Below are positions 9,069-17,137 of a stretch of 26,644 nt of DNA, piece by piece. The DNA is from Methylobacteriaceae bacterium. Lineage in GTDB: Bacteria > Pseudomonadota > Alphaproteobacteria > Rhizobiales > Beijerinckiaceae. Under the pieces are notes generated by a model. It had not been told where the DNA came from and did not search any database. It saw nothing but the letters and a program-made list of their open reading frames with translations. The translations under genes and the position numbers were made by a program. Position 1 is the stretch's first letter, and each line of letters begins with the position of its first letter. Location: NCBI GenBank assembly GCA_031272615.1, contig JAISTL010000342.1, positions 1-26,644 of the forward strand. The letters are read 5' to 3'.

Positions 9069-9231
9069 GAGCCCTCAAACCGTCCTGTATGACGCAGCAC
9101 AAACCGCATATCTGTGGACAACGCCCGCAGGCGTCAAACACAACTTGAGCCGCTTTTAAGCCGAATATCAGCGATTTGAAAAGCATTTTATCAAATTCAC
9201 GACAAAAGCCGCGCGAACGCTTACCTCACAA

Positions 9232-9246
9232 GAATTATAATAATTC
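9232..9246. promoter_or_regulatory. Perfect inverted repeat, candidate metal-regulator operator
   Basis: GAATTAT-A-ATAATTC is a perfect 7-1-7 palindrome. Its AT-rich symmetric form and position about 170 bases before an iron-uptake operon suggest a Fur-superfamily operator, but the match to a specific consensus is not exact. Confidence 0.4.
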
Positions 9247-9250
9247 CAAA

Positions 9251-9268
9251 GTATTTGTAAACTAATAC
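9251..9268. promoter_or_regulatory. Near-perfect inverted repeat GTATTTGT-AA-ACTAATAC
   Basis: The 8-2-8 inverted repeat has one mismatched pair and starts four bases after the preceding palindrome, so the two could bind regulator dimers on neighbouring helical faces. The regulator is unknown. Confidence 0.35.
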
Positions 9269-9317
9269 ACAACCAACTACCGGAAAACAAAGAATGACAT
9301 CAATGATACGGCATGAG

Positions 9318-9334
9318 ATTGGAACTATTCCAAT
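9318..9334. promoter_or_regulatory. Perfect inverted repeat ATTGGAA-CTA-TTCCAAT, Irr/ICE-like layout
   Basis: This is a 7-3-7 perfect palindrome. Its GAA-N3-TTC core and arm length match the layout of the Irr-binding iron control element as I recall it (TTTAGAA-N3-TTCTAAA), agreeing at five of seven positions per arm. It lies 82 bases before the iron permease start. Confidence 0.4.
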
Positions 9335-9415
9335 TCAAAAACATAAACAATAACAATATTTTACTTTACCGGATGCAAAAAAAAGGCTACCAGAGCGCCA
9401 CCATGGGGGAAGACG

Positions 9416-11323
9416 ATGATCAAAGTATTACTTCATCTGTTACTGTTGTGCTGTGTTGTGACGTCTCTGCGCGCCGAACCGGGCATCTACGAAACCTTCA
9501 TCCGTGACATTGAACATCGACTGGACGCCACAGCTGTGGCCTATCGGGAACACCGTGTCGAAGACGCCAAAACCGCCGTGCAGATGGCCTATTTCGAAGT
9601 ATTCGAAAACCTGGAAGGTCCGATTCGCATCAACATCTCCGCCAAAAAGAGCGCGGAACTGGAAGCCGTTTTCGGTGAAATCCGCAAAATGATCATCGCC
9701 GGCAAACCGCAATCAGAGGTCGAGGCGCGCATTGTGTGGCTGAAGACGCAGATACGCGCCACCCAGTCCCGTATCGAAGGCGGTCATGCCCTCCGGGCCG
9801 AAGGCGCGCATGGAGTCTATGAAAACGATGCGGTGCACCCGTTCTGGAGCGACAGTTTCCGCCTGATGGATGACGCCCTTGCCGACGCCATCACACTCTA
9901 TCGGCAAAACCGGTTCGATGACGCCCGCGCCGCCGGTCAACGCGCCCGGTTCGAGGGATTCAAGAACCCGGAGATGGAAATCGCCCTGCGTTCGCATCGG
10001 TCCGCCGCCGCGACCGAGGTGCTGAACCAGCGATTCACGACCTTGCAAACCCTGGCCGGGCAACCGGGAAACATCACCCGTCTGGGATATGCCGTCACTA
10101 CCCTTCTCCAGGATATCGAAGAACAGCTGGAAGGCGTACCGCCTCCCCAATCCGCGTTATCCGCGGCGCCGGTGGAGACGGAGGAAGACACGTCCGCCGA
10201 TTGGAACCGTGTGGCCGATGATATCAACATCGCCATTGCCGCGGCGATCGAACGCTACCGGGCGGGGCATACGGCCGAAGCGGTCGCCGCGGTTCAAAAC
10301 GCCTACTTTGACCATTTCGAGGCCTCGGGGATGGAAAACCGCCTCGGCGCGCGGGACAACACGTTCAAAACGACGGTGGAGGGCTATTTCACCACCCTTT
10401 CCGGCTTGATGTCAGCCCAACGTCCCGTGGAGGACCTGAACGTTCAAGCCCGGAATCTCGCCGACGACCTGGCGAAGACCGCCGCGCTTCTTGGTCAGGG
10501 CTCCGGACAAACGCTGTGGGACTCGGCGCTGATGAGCTTCACAATCATTTTTCGCGAAGGTCTTGAGGCTCTGTTGATCGTCGCGGCCATCGCCGGCTAT
10601 CTGGTGAAAAACAACCACGGCGACAAGTTTTATCTGGTGCGCCAATCGGTTGGCGTTGCATTGCTGGCGAGTGTAGTGACCGCTGTGGCGTTTTTCGCGT
10701 TGTTCAGCAACGCCGGCGCCCAACGCGAATTGCTCGAAGGCTTCACCATGCTGTTTGCCGTCGTGGTGCTGTTCAGTGTCAGTTACTGGCTGCTCTCCAA
10801 GGCCGAAGCCGACAAATGGCAGGCGTATCTGCACCGGAAACTCGAAGACTCCCTGAGCCGCGGCTCGATGATCGGGCTGTGGTTCACCTGCTTCCTCGCG
10901 GTTTATCGTGAGGGAGCGGAAACGGTGTTGTTTTATCAGGCGCTCATCGCCGATTCCCGGGGCCTTCAACAGACCGTGGCAATTCCTTCCGGTTTCGTTG
11001 CCGGCTGCGTGTTGTTGGGCATCGTGTACTGGATCATCCGCCACTCCATCGTGAGATTGCCCCTGAAGCCGTTCTTCATGCTGACCGGGCTCTTCATGTA
11101 TCTGATGGCGTTTGCCTTTGCCGGCAAGGGGATGCTGGAACTCATCGAGGGACGCCTGTTTCAGCCGACATTGCTGCCGTTGGTGCCGGATATTCCACTG
11201 CTCGGCATCCACCCCTATGTCGAAACCGTCATTCCACAAATGATTTTACTGATTGCCGCCGTCGTTGCCGGCTGTGTGCTCCTGCGGCGGCGCCCCGGAG
11301 AGGTCGTTCCTGTTCCCGCCTGA
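9416..11323 (+). CDS. FTR1-family iron permease with long periplasmic domain (FetM/cFtr1-like)
   Basis: The 635-residue product begins with a signal peptide (residues 1-20, cut predicted after LRA), then about 350 largely helical periplasmic residues, then an FTR1 membrane domain from about 372 with around seven hydrophobic segments. The two REXXE iron-binding motifs are present: REGLE at 380-384 and REGAE at 498-502. In the family these glutamates carry iron across the membrane. The periplasmic part holds three copies of one helical unit beginning at Tyr43, Tyr162 and Tyr281, exactly 119 residues apart, each with a YR-x(3-5)-A/DA...F-E/D-x-F pattern. It is the first gene of a seven-gene operon matching the E. 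coli FetMP and Campylobacter cFtr1-P19 clusters. GGGGGA lies six bases upstream of the ATG. Confidence 0.92.
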   Translation: MIKVLLHLLLLCCVVTSLRAEPGIYETFIRDIEHRLDATAVAYREHRVEDAKTAVQMAYFEVFENLEGPIRINISAKKSAELEAVFGEIRKMIIAGKPQSEVEARIVWLKTQIRATQSRIEGGHALRAEGAHGVYENDAVHPFWSDSFRLMDDALADAITLYRQNRFDDARAAGQRARFEGFKNPEMEIALRSHRSAAATEVLNQRFTTLQTLAGQPGNITRLGYAVTTLLQDIEEQLEGVPPPQSALSAAPVETEEDTSADWNRVADDINIAIAAAIERYRAGHTAEAVAAVQNAYFDHFEASGMENRLGARDNTFKTTVEGYFTTLSGLMSAQRPVEDLNVQARNLADDLAKTAALLGQGSGQTLWDSALMSFTIIFREGLEALLIVAAIAGYLVKNNHGDKFYLVRQSVGVALLASVVTAVAFFALFSNAGAQRELLEGFTMLFAVVVLFSVSYWLLSKAEADKWQAYLHRKLEDSLSRGSMIGLWFTCFLAVYREGAETVLFYQALIADSRGLQQTVAIPSGFVAGCVLLGIVYWIIRHSIVRLPLKPFFMLTGLFMYLMAFAFAGKGMLELIEGRLFQPTLLPLVPDIPLLGIHPYVETVIPQMILLIAAVVAGCVLLRRRPGEVVPVPA

Positions 11324-11369
11324 CCGGATAAGTTGTCCCGTCCCTTCCACCCAATTCAAGGAGAAAACC

Positions 11370-11888
11370 ATGAAATCCCGTCTTGTCGCCATCGCTGGAA
11401 CACTTGCCCTCGCATATCCCGCTTACGCCTTCGAGGAGGTTCCCGCGGGGGAACCGGTCGTCCTCAACGACATGGAAATCGCCGCCGTATATCTGGAACC
11501 CATCGAGATGGAACCGCGGGGCATGGGTCTTCCCGCCGCCCAGTCGGACATCCATCTCGAAGCGGACATCCATGCGGTGGAAGGCAACAAGAACGGTTTC
11601 GGCGCCGGCGAATGGATGCCGCATCTGGTGATCACTTATACCCTGGTCAACACCGATACCAACGAAAAGCAGGAAGGCTCGTTTATGCCGATGGTCGCCA
11701 GCGACGGCCCCCATTACGGCCAGAACATCAAGATGATGGGTGTCGGAAACTACAAGGTCACCTATCATATTGAACCGCCCTCCGCCGGCGGACTCTACCG
11801 TCATACCGATGAAAATACCGGTGTTGGTCGCTGGTGGAAAGCTTTTGATGTGTCCTTCGAGTTCAAATACACGGGTCTCGACAAATAA
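11370..11888 (+). CDS. P19/Tp34-family periplasmic iron-transport protein (FetP-like)
   Basis: The 172-residue product has a signal peptide cut after AYPAYA (residue 20), giving a mature periplasmic protein of about 150 residues, the usual P19 length. Family landmarks include HLEADIHA (His62 to His68), FMPMVASDGPHYG (Met106, Met108, His115) and YKVTYHIEPP (His133). In P19 and FetP such Met, His and acidic residues bind copper and iron. The start at 11370 has a strong AAGGAG just upstream; the frame is open further back into the permease gene, but that part is not P19-like. It follows the permease by 46 bases. P19 partners FTR1 proteins in Campylobacter and pathogenic E. coli for growth under iron limitation, and the same role is inferred here. 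Confidence 0.92.
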   Translation: MKSRLVAIAGTLALAYPAYAFEEVPAGEPVVLNDMEIAAVYLEPIEMEPRGMGLPAAQSDIHLEADIHAVEGNKNGFGAGEWMPHLVITYTLVNTDTNEKQEGSFMPMVASDGPHYGQNIKMMGVGNYKVTYHIEPPSAGGLYRHTDENTGVGRWWKAFDVSFEFKYTGLDK

Positions 11889-11933
11889 AAGTGCTCATGT
11901 CAACGCGTATTTCCGCAATTTAACTGCGAGATC

Positions 11934-13211
11934 ATGAGTTATTACTGGAATGTCCTCCTTATTGTCTTATTGCCGTTTGTTCTGATATTGGCAGGACATT
12001 GGGCAATCCGGCGCGTTTCCAACGCCCGGGAATTGGTGATCTGGACCGTCACCGCCGTTATCGCCGGGATATGCGCGGGTTTGCTTGCTCCCGCAAACCC
12101 GGCGGTAACACTCGGCGTTGCCGGTTTCCAGATGATCGTGTTGTTTCACGCAACGCTCGTCCAGCTGTTTCCGCCAAAACATGACGGGCTCGTGGAACAT
12201 GGGATACTGATTTTCTCAGCGGCGTCGTCGCTGGGGAAAAACCACGCCCTGGTCCTGTTGACCGGAGCGCGGGTCATCAACACCGACCTGTTATTGAGGT
12301 GTGCCGCGGTGTTGAGTGTATCGACCTGCTTGGTGGTATCGGCCGTCCTGCTGTCACGATTGCTGCGCGCTCTGCCCGGCGCGCGGCTGCCAATAACCGT
12401 CTTCGGCGTCGTGACCGCCGCGGTTCCGCTGGTCGGCGCCTTTGCCCTGGCGCTGACGCGACTCGGATATCTCGAAACCACCAAAACGCTTGTGTCGGTA
12501 ATTGCCGTCACCACCAACAGCCAGGCGCGGCTGGCCTATCTCGGCTCCCTCGTCACCGGTGTTCTCATCGCACTGTTTGTCGCGAAGGTCCTCATCCCCC
12601 GGCGACGGGCGTGGCGCGCCAGCGGGGAACTGATTTCCCGGCGCATCGCTGAGGCCGATTATCGCGGCGCCCTTCTCACCGCCCTGTTTCTGCCGGCGGC
12701 GACCCTTGTTCCAACCGGAGTCAGTCTCTACTGGGATATCGTCGCGTCGCGGCCGCCGTCACTCTCAACCGCCGTGCGCGTCGAATCCGGAACGGACCGC
12801 GCCGTTCACCTTGGCCTTGCCCCGTTGATGGACGGCAACCTCCACCGTTTCGTCTGGTTCACCGATACCGGCAGACCGGTGCGGTTTTTCGTCGTCAACC
12901 GTTTCAGCAAAACCGACGCTCCCGGCGTGGTCTTCGACGCCTGCCTGCTGTGTGGTGACAAAGGCTACATCCAGGAAAACGATCAGATTGTCTGTGTCGG
13001 CTGCAAAGTACGCCTTTATAAACCGTCCATCGGCAAACACGGCGGCTGCAACCCGGTTCCGGTGGAGGACTGGCGCCTCGAGGGCAACGCCATCGTGATT
13101 CCCGAAGAGTCGTTGATGGCCGGTGTGCAGCTGTTCAGGTCCGAAACCGTCGCGGCAACCGGAGCCATATCCGCCGCCGGCGGGCAGCACATGGCGGAGA
13201 GAGCGCCATGA
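11934..13211 (+). CDS. DUF2318-type Fe-S membrane protein
   Basis: The 425-residue product has about eight hydrophobic segments in the first 265 residues and an extracytoplasmic or membrane-proximal C-terminal domain with cysteines Cys337, Cys340, Cys354, Cys357 and Cys372 (CLLC, CVGC and GGCNP). This arrangement is typical of the DUF2318 domain, predicted to bind an Fe-S cluster. Its Campylobacter counterpart sits directly after p19, as here. An electron-transfer role in ferric/ferrous conversion during uptake is an inference from the cysteines and the context. It overlaps the next gene by 4 bases. Confidence 0.85.
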   Translation: MSYYWNVLLIVLLPFVLILAGHWAIRRVSNARELVIWTVTAVIAGICAGLLAPANPAVTLGVAGFQMIVLFHATLVQLFPPKHDGLVEHGILIFSAASSLGKNHALVLLTGARVINTDLLLRCAAVLSVSTCLVVSAVLLSRLLRALPGARLPITVFGVVTAAVPLVGAFALALTRLGYLETTKTLVSVIAVTTNSQARLAYLGSLVTGVLIALFVAKVLIPRRRAWRASGELISRRIAEADYRGALLTALFLPAATLVPTGVSLYWDIVASRPPSLSTAVRVESGTDRAVHLGLAPLMDGNLHRFVWFTDTGRPVRFFVVNRFSKTDAPGVVFDACLLCGDKGYIQENDQIVCVGCKVRLYKPSIGKHGGCNPVPVEDWRLEGNAIVIPEESLMAGVQLFRSETVAATGAISAAGGQHMAERAP

Positions 13212-14473
13212 TGTTGCGCATGGTTCTCGACTCGTGGAGACGCGCCCCCGGTCGCTGCGGAATGATGGTTCTGACGGCGTTTCTCGCGGCGGTGCTGTTG
13301 ACGGCGCTGCTGACCATTTCCGTCGATATCGGCGACAAAATGGCCCGGGAAATGAAATCTTACGGGGCCAATATTCTTGTGGAACCGGCGGAACAGGCAG
13401 TGCTGCCGGAATTGTTCGCAAACGGACAGGGCGCCTTGCCGGCAGGCGAAGCGGTGTTGGACGAGGCTGAGCTCATAAACATCATGAGCATCTTCTGGCG
13501 CAACAATATCATCGGGTTTGCGCCAATTCTGAGCGGCGAAGTGGAAAGCGCAACGGGACGAATCCCCGTTATCGGCACCTGGTTCAACAAATCGCTGCCT
13601 CTGGCGGATGAACCGGACTTCCGCACCGGGCAGCTGAGCGTCAGCCCCTTCTGGCAGATTACCGGGGTTCTCCCCGATGACGAACAACCCGAAGTGCTCG
13701 CGGGCGTTGAGCTGGCGCGGCAAAAGGGCTGGAAGCCCGGCGACACCATCACTCTCGCCGGGCGCGACATCACTGTTGCGGGCATTTTGAACTCCGGCGC
13801 GGGCGAGGACTATGCCGTGGTCGCGCCTCTGAAACCCGTGCAGGAATGGCTTGACCGGCAGGGAAAGGTGCAGGCTGTGCACGTGTCGGCCCTCACTGTC
13901 CCGGAGAACGAACTCTCGCGTCGTGCCGGAGACGACCCGGACTCACTGGATGCCGAATCCTACGACCTGTGGTATTGTACCGCCTTTGTCTCCACCATTT
14001 CCCATCAGCTGGAAGAAGCCGTTTCCGGCGCTGTTGCCCGCCCGGTCTGGCAGATCGCCGCGTCCGAAGGCGTGATCATCACCAAATTGCAGTGGCTGTT
14101 GCTGCTGGCGACGTTCGCGGCGTTGCTGGCAGCCGCCATGGGCATGGCCTCGCTGGCGTCCGGTTCAGTGATGGAACGGGCCGGAGAAATCGGCCTGATG
14201 AAGGCTCTCGGCGCCGGCAACACGGAAGTTGAACTGCTGTTTCATGCCGAGGCGCTTCCCGCCGCCCTGGCCGGCGGCGCCTTGGGCTCGGCGGCCGGCT
14301 GGGGCCTGGCGCAAATCATCAGTTGGCGGCTGTTCGGCGCGCCGGCGGGCTTCAACTGGATTGTCATTCCCGTCATTGCGCTGTTGTCTCTCGTCGTGGC
14401 CGCCCTCGGCGTTCATCTGGCATCCGGGCGCATTTCCCGGCTTTCTCCGGCGGAGGTGCTGCATGGCCGGTAA
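13208..14473 (+). CDS. FtsX/MacB-like ABC permease of the iron operon (first of two)
   Basis: The 421-residue product has the FtsX/MacB layout: one N-terminal membrane segment (about 15-38), a large extracytoplasmic domain (about 40-290), and three C-terminal segments (about 293-315, 345-370 and 382-402). The piece ERAGEIGLMKALGAGNTEVELLF fits the coupling region of this family (spread over residues about 320-342). It is translationally coupled to the gene before it (4-base overlap) and overlaps the next by 11 bases. Permeases of this type usually do not import solutes but transmit force or move lipids, lipoproteins or redox partners. Its precise job in FetMP-type clusters is not established. 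Confidence 0.88.
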   Translation: MMLRMVLDSWRRAPGRCGMMVLTAFLAAVLLTALLTISVDIGDKMAREMKSYGANILVEPAEQAVLPELFANGQGALPAGEAVLDEAELINIMSIFWRNNIIGFAPILSGEVESATGRIPVIGTWFNKSLPLADEPDFRTGQLSVSPFWQITGVLPDDEQPEVLAGVELARQKGWKPGDTITLAGRDITVAGILNSGAGEDYAVVAPLKPVQEWLDRQGKVQAVHVSALTVPENELSRRAGDDPDSLDAESYDLWYCTAFVSTISHQLEEAVSGAVARPVWQIAASEGVIITKLQWLLLLATFAALLAAAMGMASLASGSVMERAGEIGLMKALGAGNTEVELLFHAEALPAALAGGALGSAAGWGLAQIISWRLFGAPAGFNWIVIPVIALLSLVVAALGVHLASGRISRLSPAEVLHGR

Positions 14474-15590
14474 CTCCCTGATGCCGCGCCTGGTTGTCCG
14501 GGCGCTGTCGGTGCGCTCACAGCGTATTGTTATGGTGCTTTTCGCTCTCATTGTCGGCGCGGCCGTCACCTGCGCCCTGGTTGCGGTTTATTTTGACGTC
14601 TCCGTCAAGATGAGCCGGGAATTGAAGACCTACGGCGCCAATTTCTATGTCGGGCCGGGGCAGGGCGCGACTCTGCCCGACGAGGCCTACCAGACGGTAT
14701 TTGATGGCATCCCGGCGGATATGCTGGAGGGGGGAAGTCCGTATCTTTACGGCACCGCCCGCAGTGAACTGGAAAAAATCGTCGTCGCCGGCGTGCGTTT
14801 TTCCTCGCTGAGAAAGCTGGTTCCTTATTGGCGTACTGAAGGGGCCTGGATCGGCGTCGATTTTGATGACCGCAATGCCCTCATCGGCAAAACCCTGGCC
14901 GGACGACTCGGGCTGAAACTCAACGATACCCTGGTTCTCATCAAAAACAACGAAAAGAGGCCATTCAACATCAAGGGAATCATCGATTCCGGCGACAACA
15001 GCGACCACATGCTGTTCGTCCAATTCGAGTTTGCCCAGAATTGGCTGGAGAAACCGGGGCTGATGTCCCACGCCCTGTTCAATCTGATCAATCGGCACGA
15101 CGGGGTCGATCGATTGGCCGAAACCCTCTCCGCCGACCATCCCGATTGGTCGGTGCGGCCGATTCGCCGGATATCCGCCGGGGAGGGCGGGGTTCTGCTC
15201 AAAATCGAAGGACTTATGGGGCTGATCTCATTGGTGATTTTGTCGCTCTCACTGGTTTGCGTCAATGCCTCCCTGGCAGCCCTCATCACCGAACGCCGCG
15301 GCGAATTCGCCCTGCAGAAAGCACTGGGCGCTTCCAACCGTGCCGTGGTGTGTCAAGTCCTGGCGGAAACGCTGATCATCGCTTTGCTGGCGTCGATGGT
15401 CGGCGTCGTCATCGGTTATGTTCTGGCGCAAATTCTGGGGCAAAGCATCTTCTCCGCCGCTGTCGACCTGCGCGCTCCGGTCATCCCCGTAACCGTCGCC
15501 TTGACGGTAAGCGTCGCGCTTATCGCCGCCGTACTGCCGCTTCGCCGCATCGCAAAAATCGAACCCGCCGTGACGCTGAGGGGAGAATGA
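14463..15590 (+). CDS. FtsX/MacB-like ABC permease of the iron operon (second of two)
   Basis: The 375-residue product repeats the architecture of its neighbour: an N-terminal membrane segment (about 20-42), an extracytoplasmic domain, and three C-terminal segments (about 248-272, 300-325 and 335-358). TERRGEFALQKALGASNRAV marks the coupling region. Both proteins share the phrase MSRELKTYGANF or MAREMKSYGANI soon after the first membrane segment, so they look like products of an old duplication and probably form a heterodimer. I place the start at ATG 14463 because GGAGG lies six bases upstream and the 11-base overlap is compact; the frame is open further back to 14229. It is followed immediately by the ATPase gene. 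Confidence 0.88.
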   Translation: MAGNSLMPRLVVRALSVRSQRIVMVLFALIVGAAVTCALVAVYFDVSVKMSRELKTYGANFYVGPGQGATLPDEAYQTVFDGIPADMLEGGSPYLYGTARSELEKIVVAGVRFSSLRKLVPYWRTEGAWIGVDFDDRNALIGKTLAGRLGLKLNDTLVLIKNNEKRPFNIKGIIDSGDNSDHMLFVQFEFAQNWLEKPGLMSHALFNLINRHDGVDRLAETLSADHPDWSVRPIRRISAGEGGVLLKIEGLMGLISLVILSLSLVCVNASLAALITERRGEFALQKALGASNRAVVCQVLAETLIIALLASMVGVVIGYVLAQILGQSIFSAAVDLRAPVIPVTVALTVSVALIAAVLPLRRIAKIEPAVTLRGE

Positions 15591-15592
15591 CC

Positions 15593-16246
15593 ATGCCCGG
15601 ATATGCCATTGAAACCCGTCGCCTGACCAAACAATTCGGCCGGGTTCTGGCGCTGAACGAAGTTGATCTTGCCATCAAAACCGGTGAATTTGCCGCGCTG
15701 ATGGGTGCGTCGGGTTCCGGCAAAACGACCCTGATGAATATCCTGTCGTGCCTGGATTCACCGTCCTCCGGCGACATCCTTCTGGAAGGAACGGCTGTGG
15801 GTGAGCTCGATGAAGAGGGTCGGCGCCTGTTCCGCTCCAGGCGCATCGGCCTGGTCTTTCAACAGTTTCACCTCATTCCCTATCTGAATGCCTTGGAAAA
15901 CGTCATGCTGGCGCAATATTACCACTCGGTTGTCGATGAACCCTCCGCCCGCAAGGCCTTGGACGATGTCGGTCTCTCCCACCGGTTCGATCATCTGCCC
16001 GGACAGCTGTCGGGCGGCGAGCAGCAGCGTGTTTGCATCGCCCGTGCTCTGGTCAACCGGCCCGGTCTGATTTTTGCCGACGAACCCACGGGAAATCTCG
16101 ATGAACAGAATGAAGAACGGGTTCTGGACATCCTTCGGGCCTTGCACCGGGACGGGCGAACCATTGTCATGGTGACCCACAACCCTGCTCTCGGCGCGGC
16201 GGCGGAAAGAATCATCCGTCTGAACCACGGGAGGATCGAATCATGA
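15593..16246 (+). CDS. MacB/LolD-type ABC ATPase of the iron operon
   Basis: The 217-residue single-domain ATPase has Walker A GASGSGKT (38-45), Q-loop FQQFHLIPYLNALENVM (from about 89), signature LSGGEQQR (139-146), Walker B LIFADEP (159-165) and D-loop GNLD, followed by the switch histidine in MVTHNP. This is the LolD/MacB/FtsE subfamily, which pairs with FtsX-type permeases such as the two genes before it. An ATG at 15587 overlaps the previous stop, but GAGGGGAG is too close to it and is ideally placed for ATG 15593, which I use. It overlaps the following thioredoxin-like gene by 4 bases. Confidence 0.92.
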   Translation: MPGYAIETRRLTKQFGRVLALNEVDLAIKTGEFAALMGASGSGKTTLMNILSCLDSPSSGDILLEGTAVGELDEEGRRLFRSRRIGLVFQQFHLIPYLNALENVMLAQYYHSVVDEPSARKALDDVGLSHRFDHLPGQLSGGEQQRVCIARALVNRPGLIFADEPTGNLDEQNEERVLDILRALHRDGRTIVMVTHNPALGAAAERIIRLNHGRIES

Positions 16247-16716
16247 GTCGCTGGTGGATGGTCATTCTTGTTCTATGTCTCGGCGGATGCCGGGAACAAA
16301 CGGTGCGACTCGATGCCCCGGCGCCGGAATTGTCGGCCCTGAATGCCGTGACCGGAGAAACCGAGACATTGAGCCGCTGGCGGGGAACACCGGTGTTGCT
16401 GATCTTCTGGTCGGCGGGGTGCGGAACCTGTGTTGCCGGGTTGCCGGACCTGGAGGCTTTGTCCCGGCAATACAAGGGCAAAGCGCAGATTGTCGCCGTC
16501 AATATTGATCCGGATGTTGTGGATATTCATCCCCTGTTGCACCGGACTCGCCTGACTCTCCCGGTGATACGCGATCCACTCGGGATTACCCGGGAGCGTT
16601 ATCTGGTGCAGGCGGTGCCTGCGGCGCATTTTATCGACGCCGGAGGCATCCTGCGCCGGTCATTCATCGGCGTTCCCGACCGCGGTGAGGTAGCGGCGCT
16701 GTTTGATATGCTGTGA
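16243..16716 (+). CDS. TlpA/thioredoxin-like lipoprotein
   Basis: The 157-residue product has a short lipoprotein signal ending in L-G-G-C (Cys16), then a TlpA/AhpC-type thioredoxin fold with the redox motif C-G-T-C (59-62) in FWSAGCGTC and the cis-proline region QAVPAAHFIDAGG. It is probably anchored in the membrane facing the periplasm and acts as a thiol-disulfide reductase or oxidase. Thioredoxin-like genes close the related Campylobacter and E. coli fet clusters. Support of the DUF2318 cysteines or of P19 is a reasonable inference. The 4-base overlap with the ATPase gene ties it to the operon; it is the last gene. Confidence 0.88.
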   Translation: MSRWWMVILVLCLGGCREQTVRLDAPAPELSALNAVTGETETLSRWRGTPVLLIFWSAGCGTCVAGLPDLEALSRQYKGKAQIVAVNIDPDVVDIHPLLHRTRLTLPVIRDPLGITRERYLVQAVPAAHFIDAGGILRRSFIGVPDRGEVAALFDML

Positions 16717-16726
16717 GCGGCAGCGA

Positions 16727-16745
16727 CTCGAAACGAGGTGTTTTT
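16727..16745 (+). terminator. Possible weak terminator after the iron operon
   Basis: A short stem CTCG-AAA-CGAG is followed after three bases by TTTTT, starting 11 bases after the last stop codon. The four-pair stem is weak, so this is tentative. Confidence 0.3.
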
Positions 16746-16750
16746 CCACA
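16742..16750 (+). promoter_or_regulatory. DnaA-box match TTTTCCACA
   Basis: These nine bases fit the relaxed DnaA consensus TTWTNCACA with no mismatch. It overlaps the T-run of the possible terminator, so it may be incidental. Confidence 0.3.
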
Positions 16751-17025
16751 TGTCGCCGGGTGAGCGGAATTAGCTTGAACGCAGTCGGATTTCGTTATCC
16801 TGGACGACACAATGCCGCAGACTGGTGGACTTGGTGACGATTCCCGGCTCCCAGTCATATTTTGAACACGGAATGATTCTTAACACCAACCGACGGTTTC
16901 CACGTGTTGCTCCATCCGTTTCCCCAAGTGTAATCCCGCAGCTTGCAGTAACGGACGCTCCACAGGTCCGGTTTCTGACCGTGTGGCGACAACATGTGAG
17001 AAATTGTAGAAATTGTTCCGTTTGG

Positions 17026-17041
17026 TTAATGCTATTTTAAC
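17026..17041 (+). promoter_or_regulatory. Second CtrA-type box, TTAA-N7-TTAAC
   Basis: TTAATGCTATTTTAAC matches TTAA-N7-TTAAC exactly, as does the box before hemE. It lies 97 bases before the tsaB start and nine bases after a tandem 8-base repeat. Chance matches to this nine-base pattern should be rare in a genome of this composition. Confidence 0.5.
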
Positions 17042-17137
17042 ACGAACCGGGTTTCCTGTCTCGGAACGGTTATTGTGCTGAAAACAGCGAATCACTCGCA
17101 ACGATTCCCCGGGAACTCCAACCAACGCCATGCGCAC

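Larger units (their letters stand above)
9069..9415. promoter_or_regulatory. Divergent control region between miaB and the iron operon
   Basis: About 350 AT-rich bases carry no convincing gene and must hold the promoters for miaB (leftward) and for the iron-uptake operon (rightward). Three inverted repeats lie on the iron-operon side at 9232-9246, 9251-9268 and 9318-9334. A DnaA-box-like TTGTCCACA (minus strand, 9112-9120, overlapping ctgtggaca) lies close to miaB. A strong ribosome-binding site, GGGGGA at 9405-9410, precedes the permease start at 9416. I could not pick out convincing -35/-10 boxes by eye. Confidence 0.6.
16717..17137. promoter_or_regulatory. Gene-free region before tsaB with CtrA- and DnaA-type signals
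   Basis: About 420 bases without a convincing gene separate the iron operon from tsaB. They hold a possible terminator (16727-16745), TTTTCCACA at 16742-16750 (fits the relaxed DnaA box TTWTNCACA), an 8-base direct repeat GAAATTGT at 17000-17007 and 17009-17016, a CtrA-type box at 17026-17041, and about five GANTC sites. The promoter for tsaB-rimI is expected here; the direct repeat and CtrA-type box lie 97-138 bases before the tsaB start. Confidence 0.5.

Noticed and set aside
9313..9507. Open frame of 64 codons at the start of the iron operon
   Set aside because: It overlaps the signal peptide of the permease in another frame and has no support as a gene.
10412..11239. Open frame of 275 codons on the minus strand over the iron permease
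   Set aside because: The product is a Gln/His/Glu-rich antisense translation lacking any domain.
16825..17040. Open frame of 71 codons before tsaB
   Set aside because: No ribosome-binding site or family resemblance, and its 3' end runs through the CtrA-type box.
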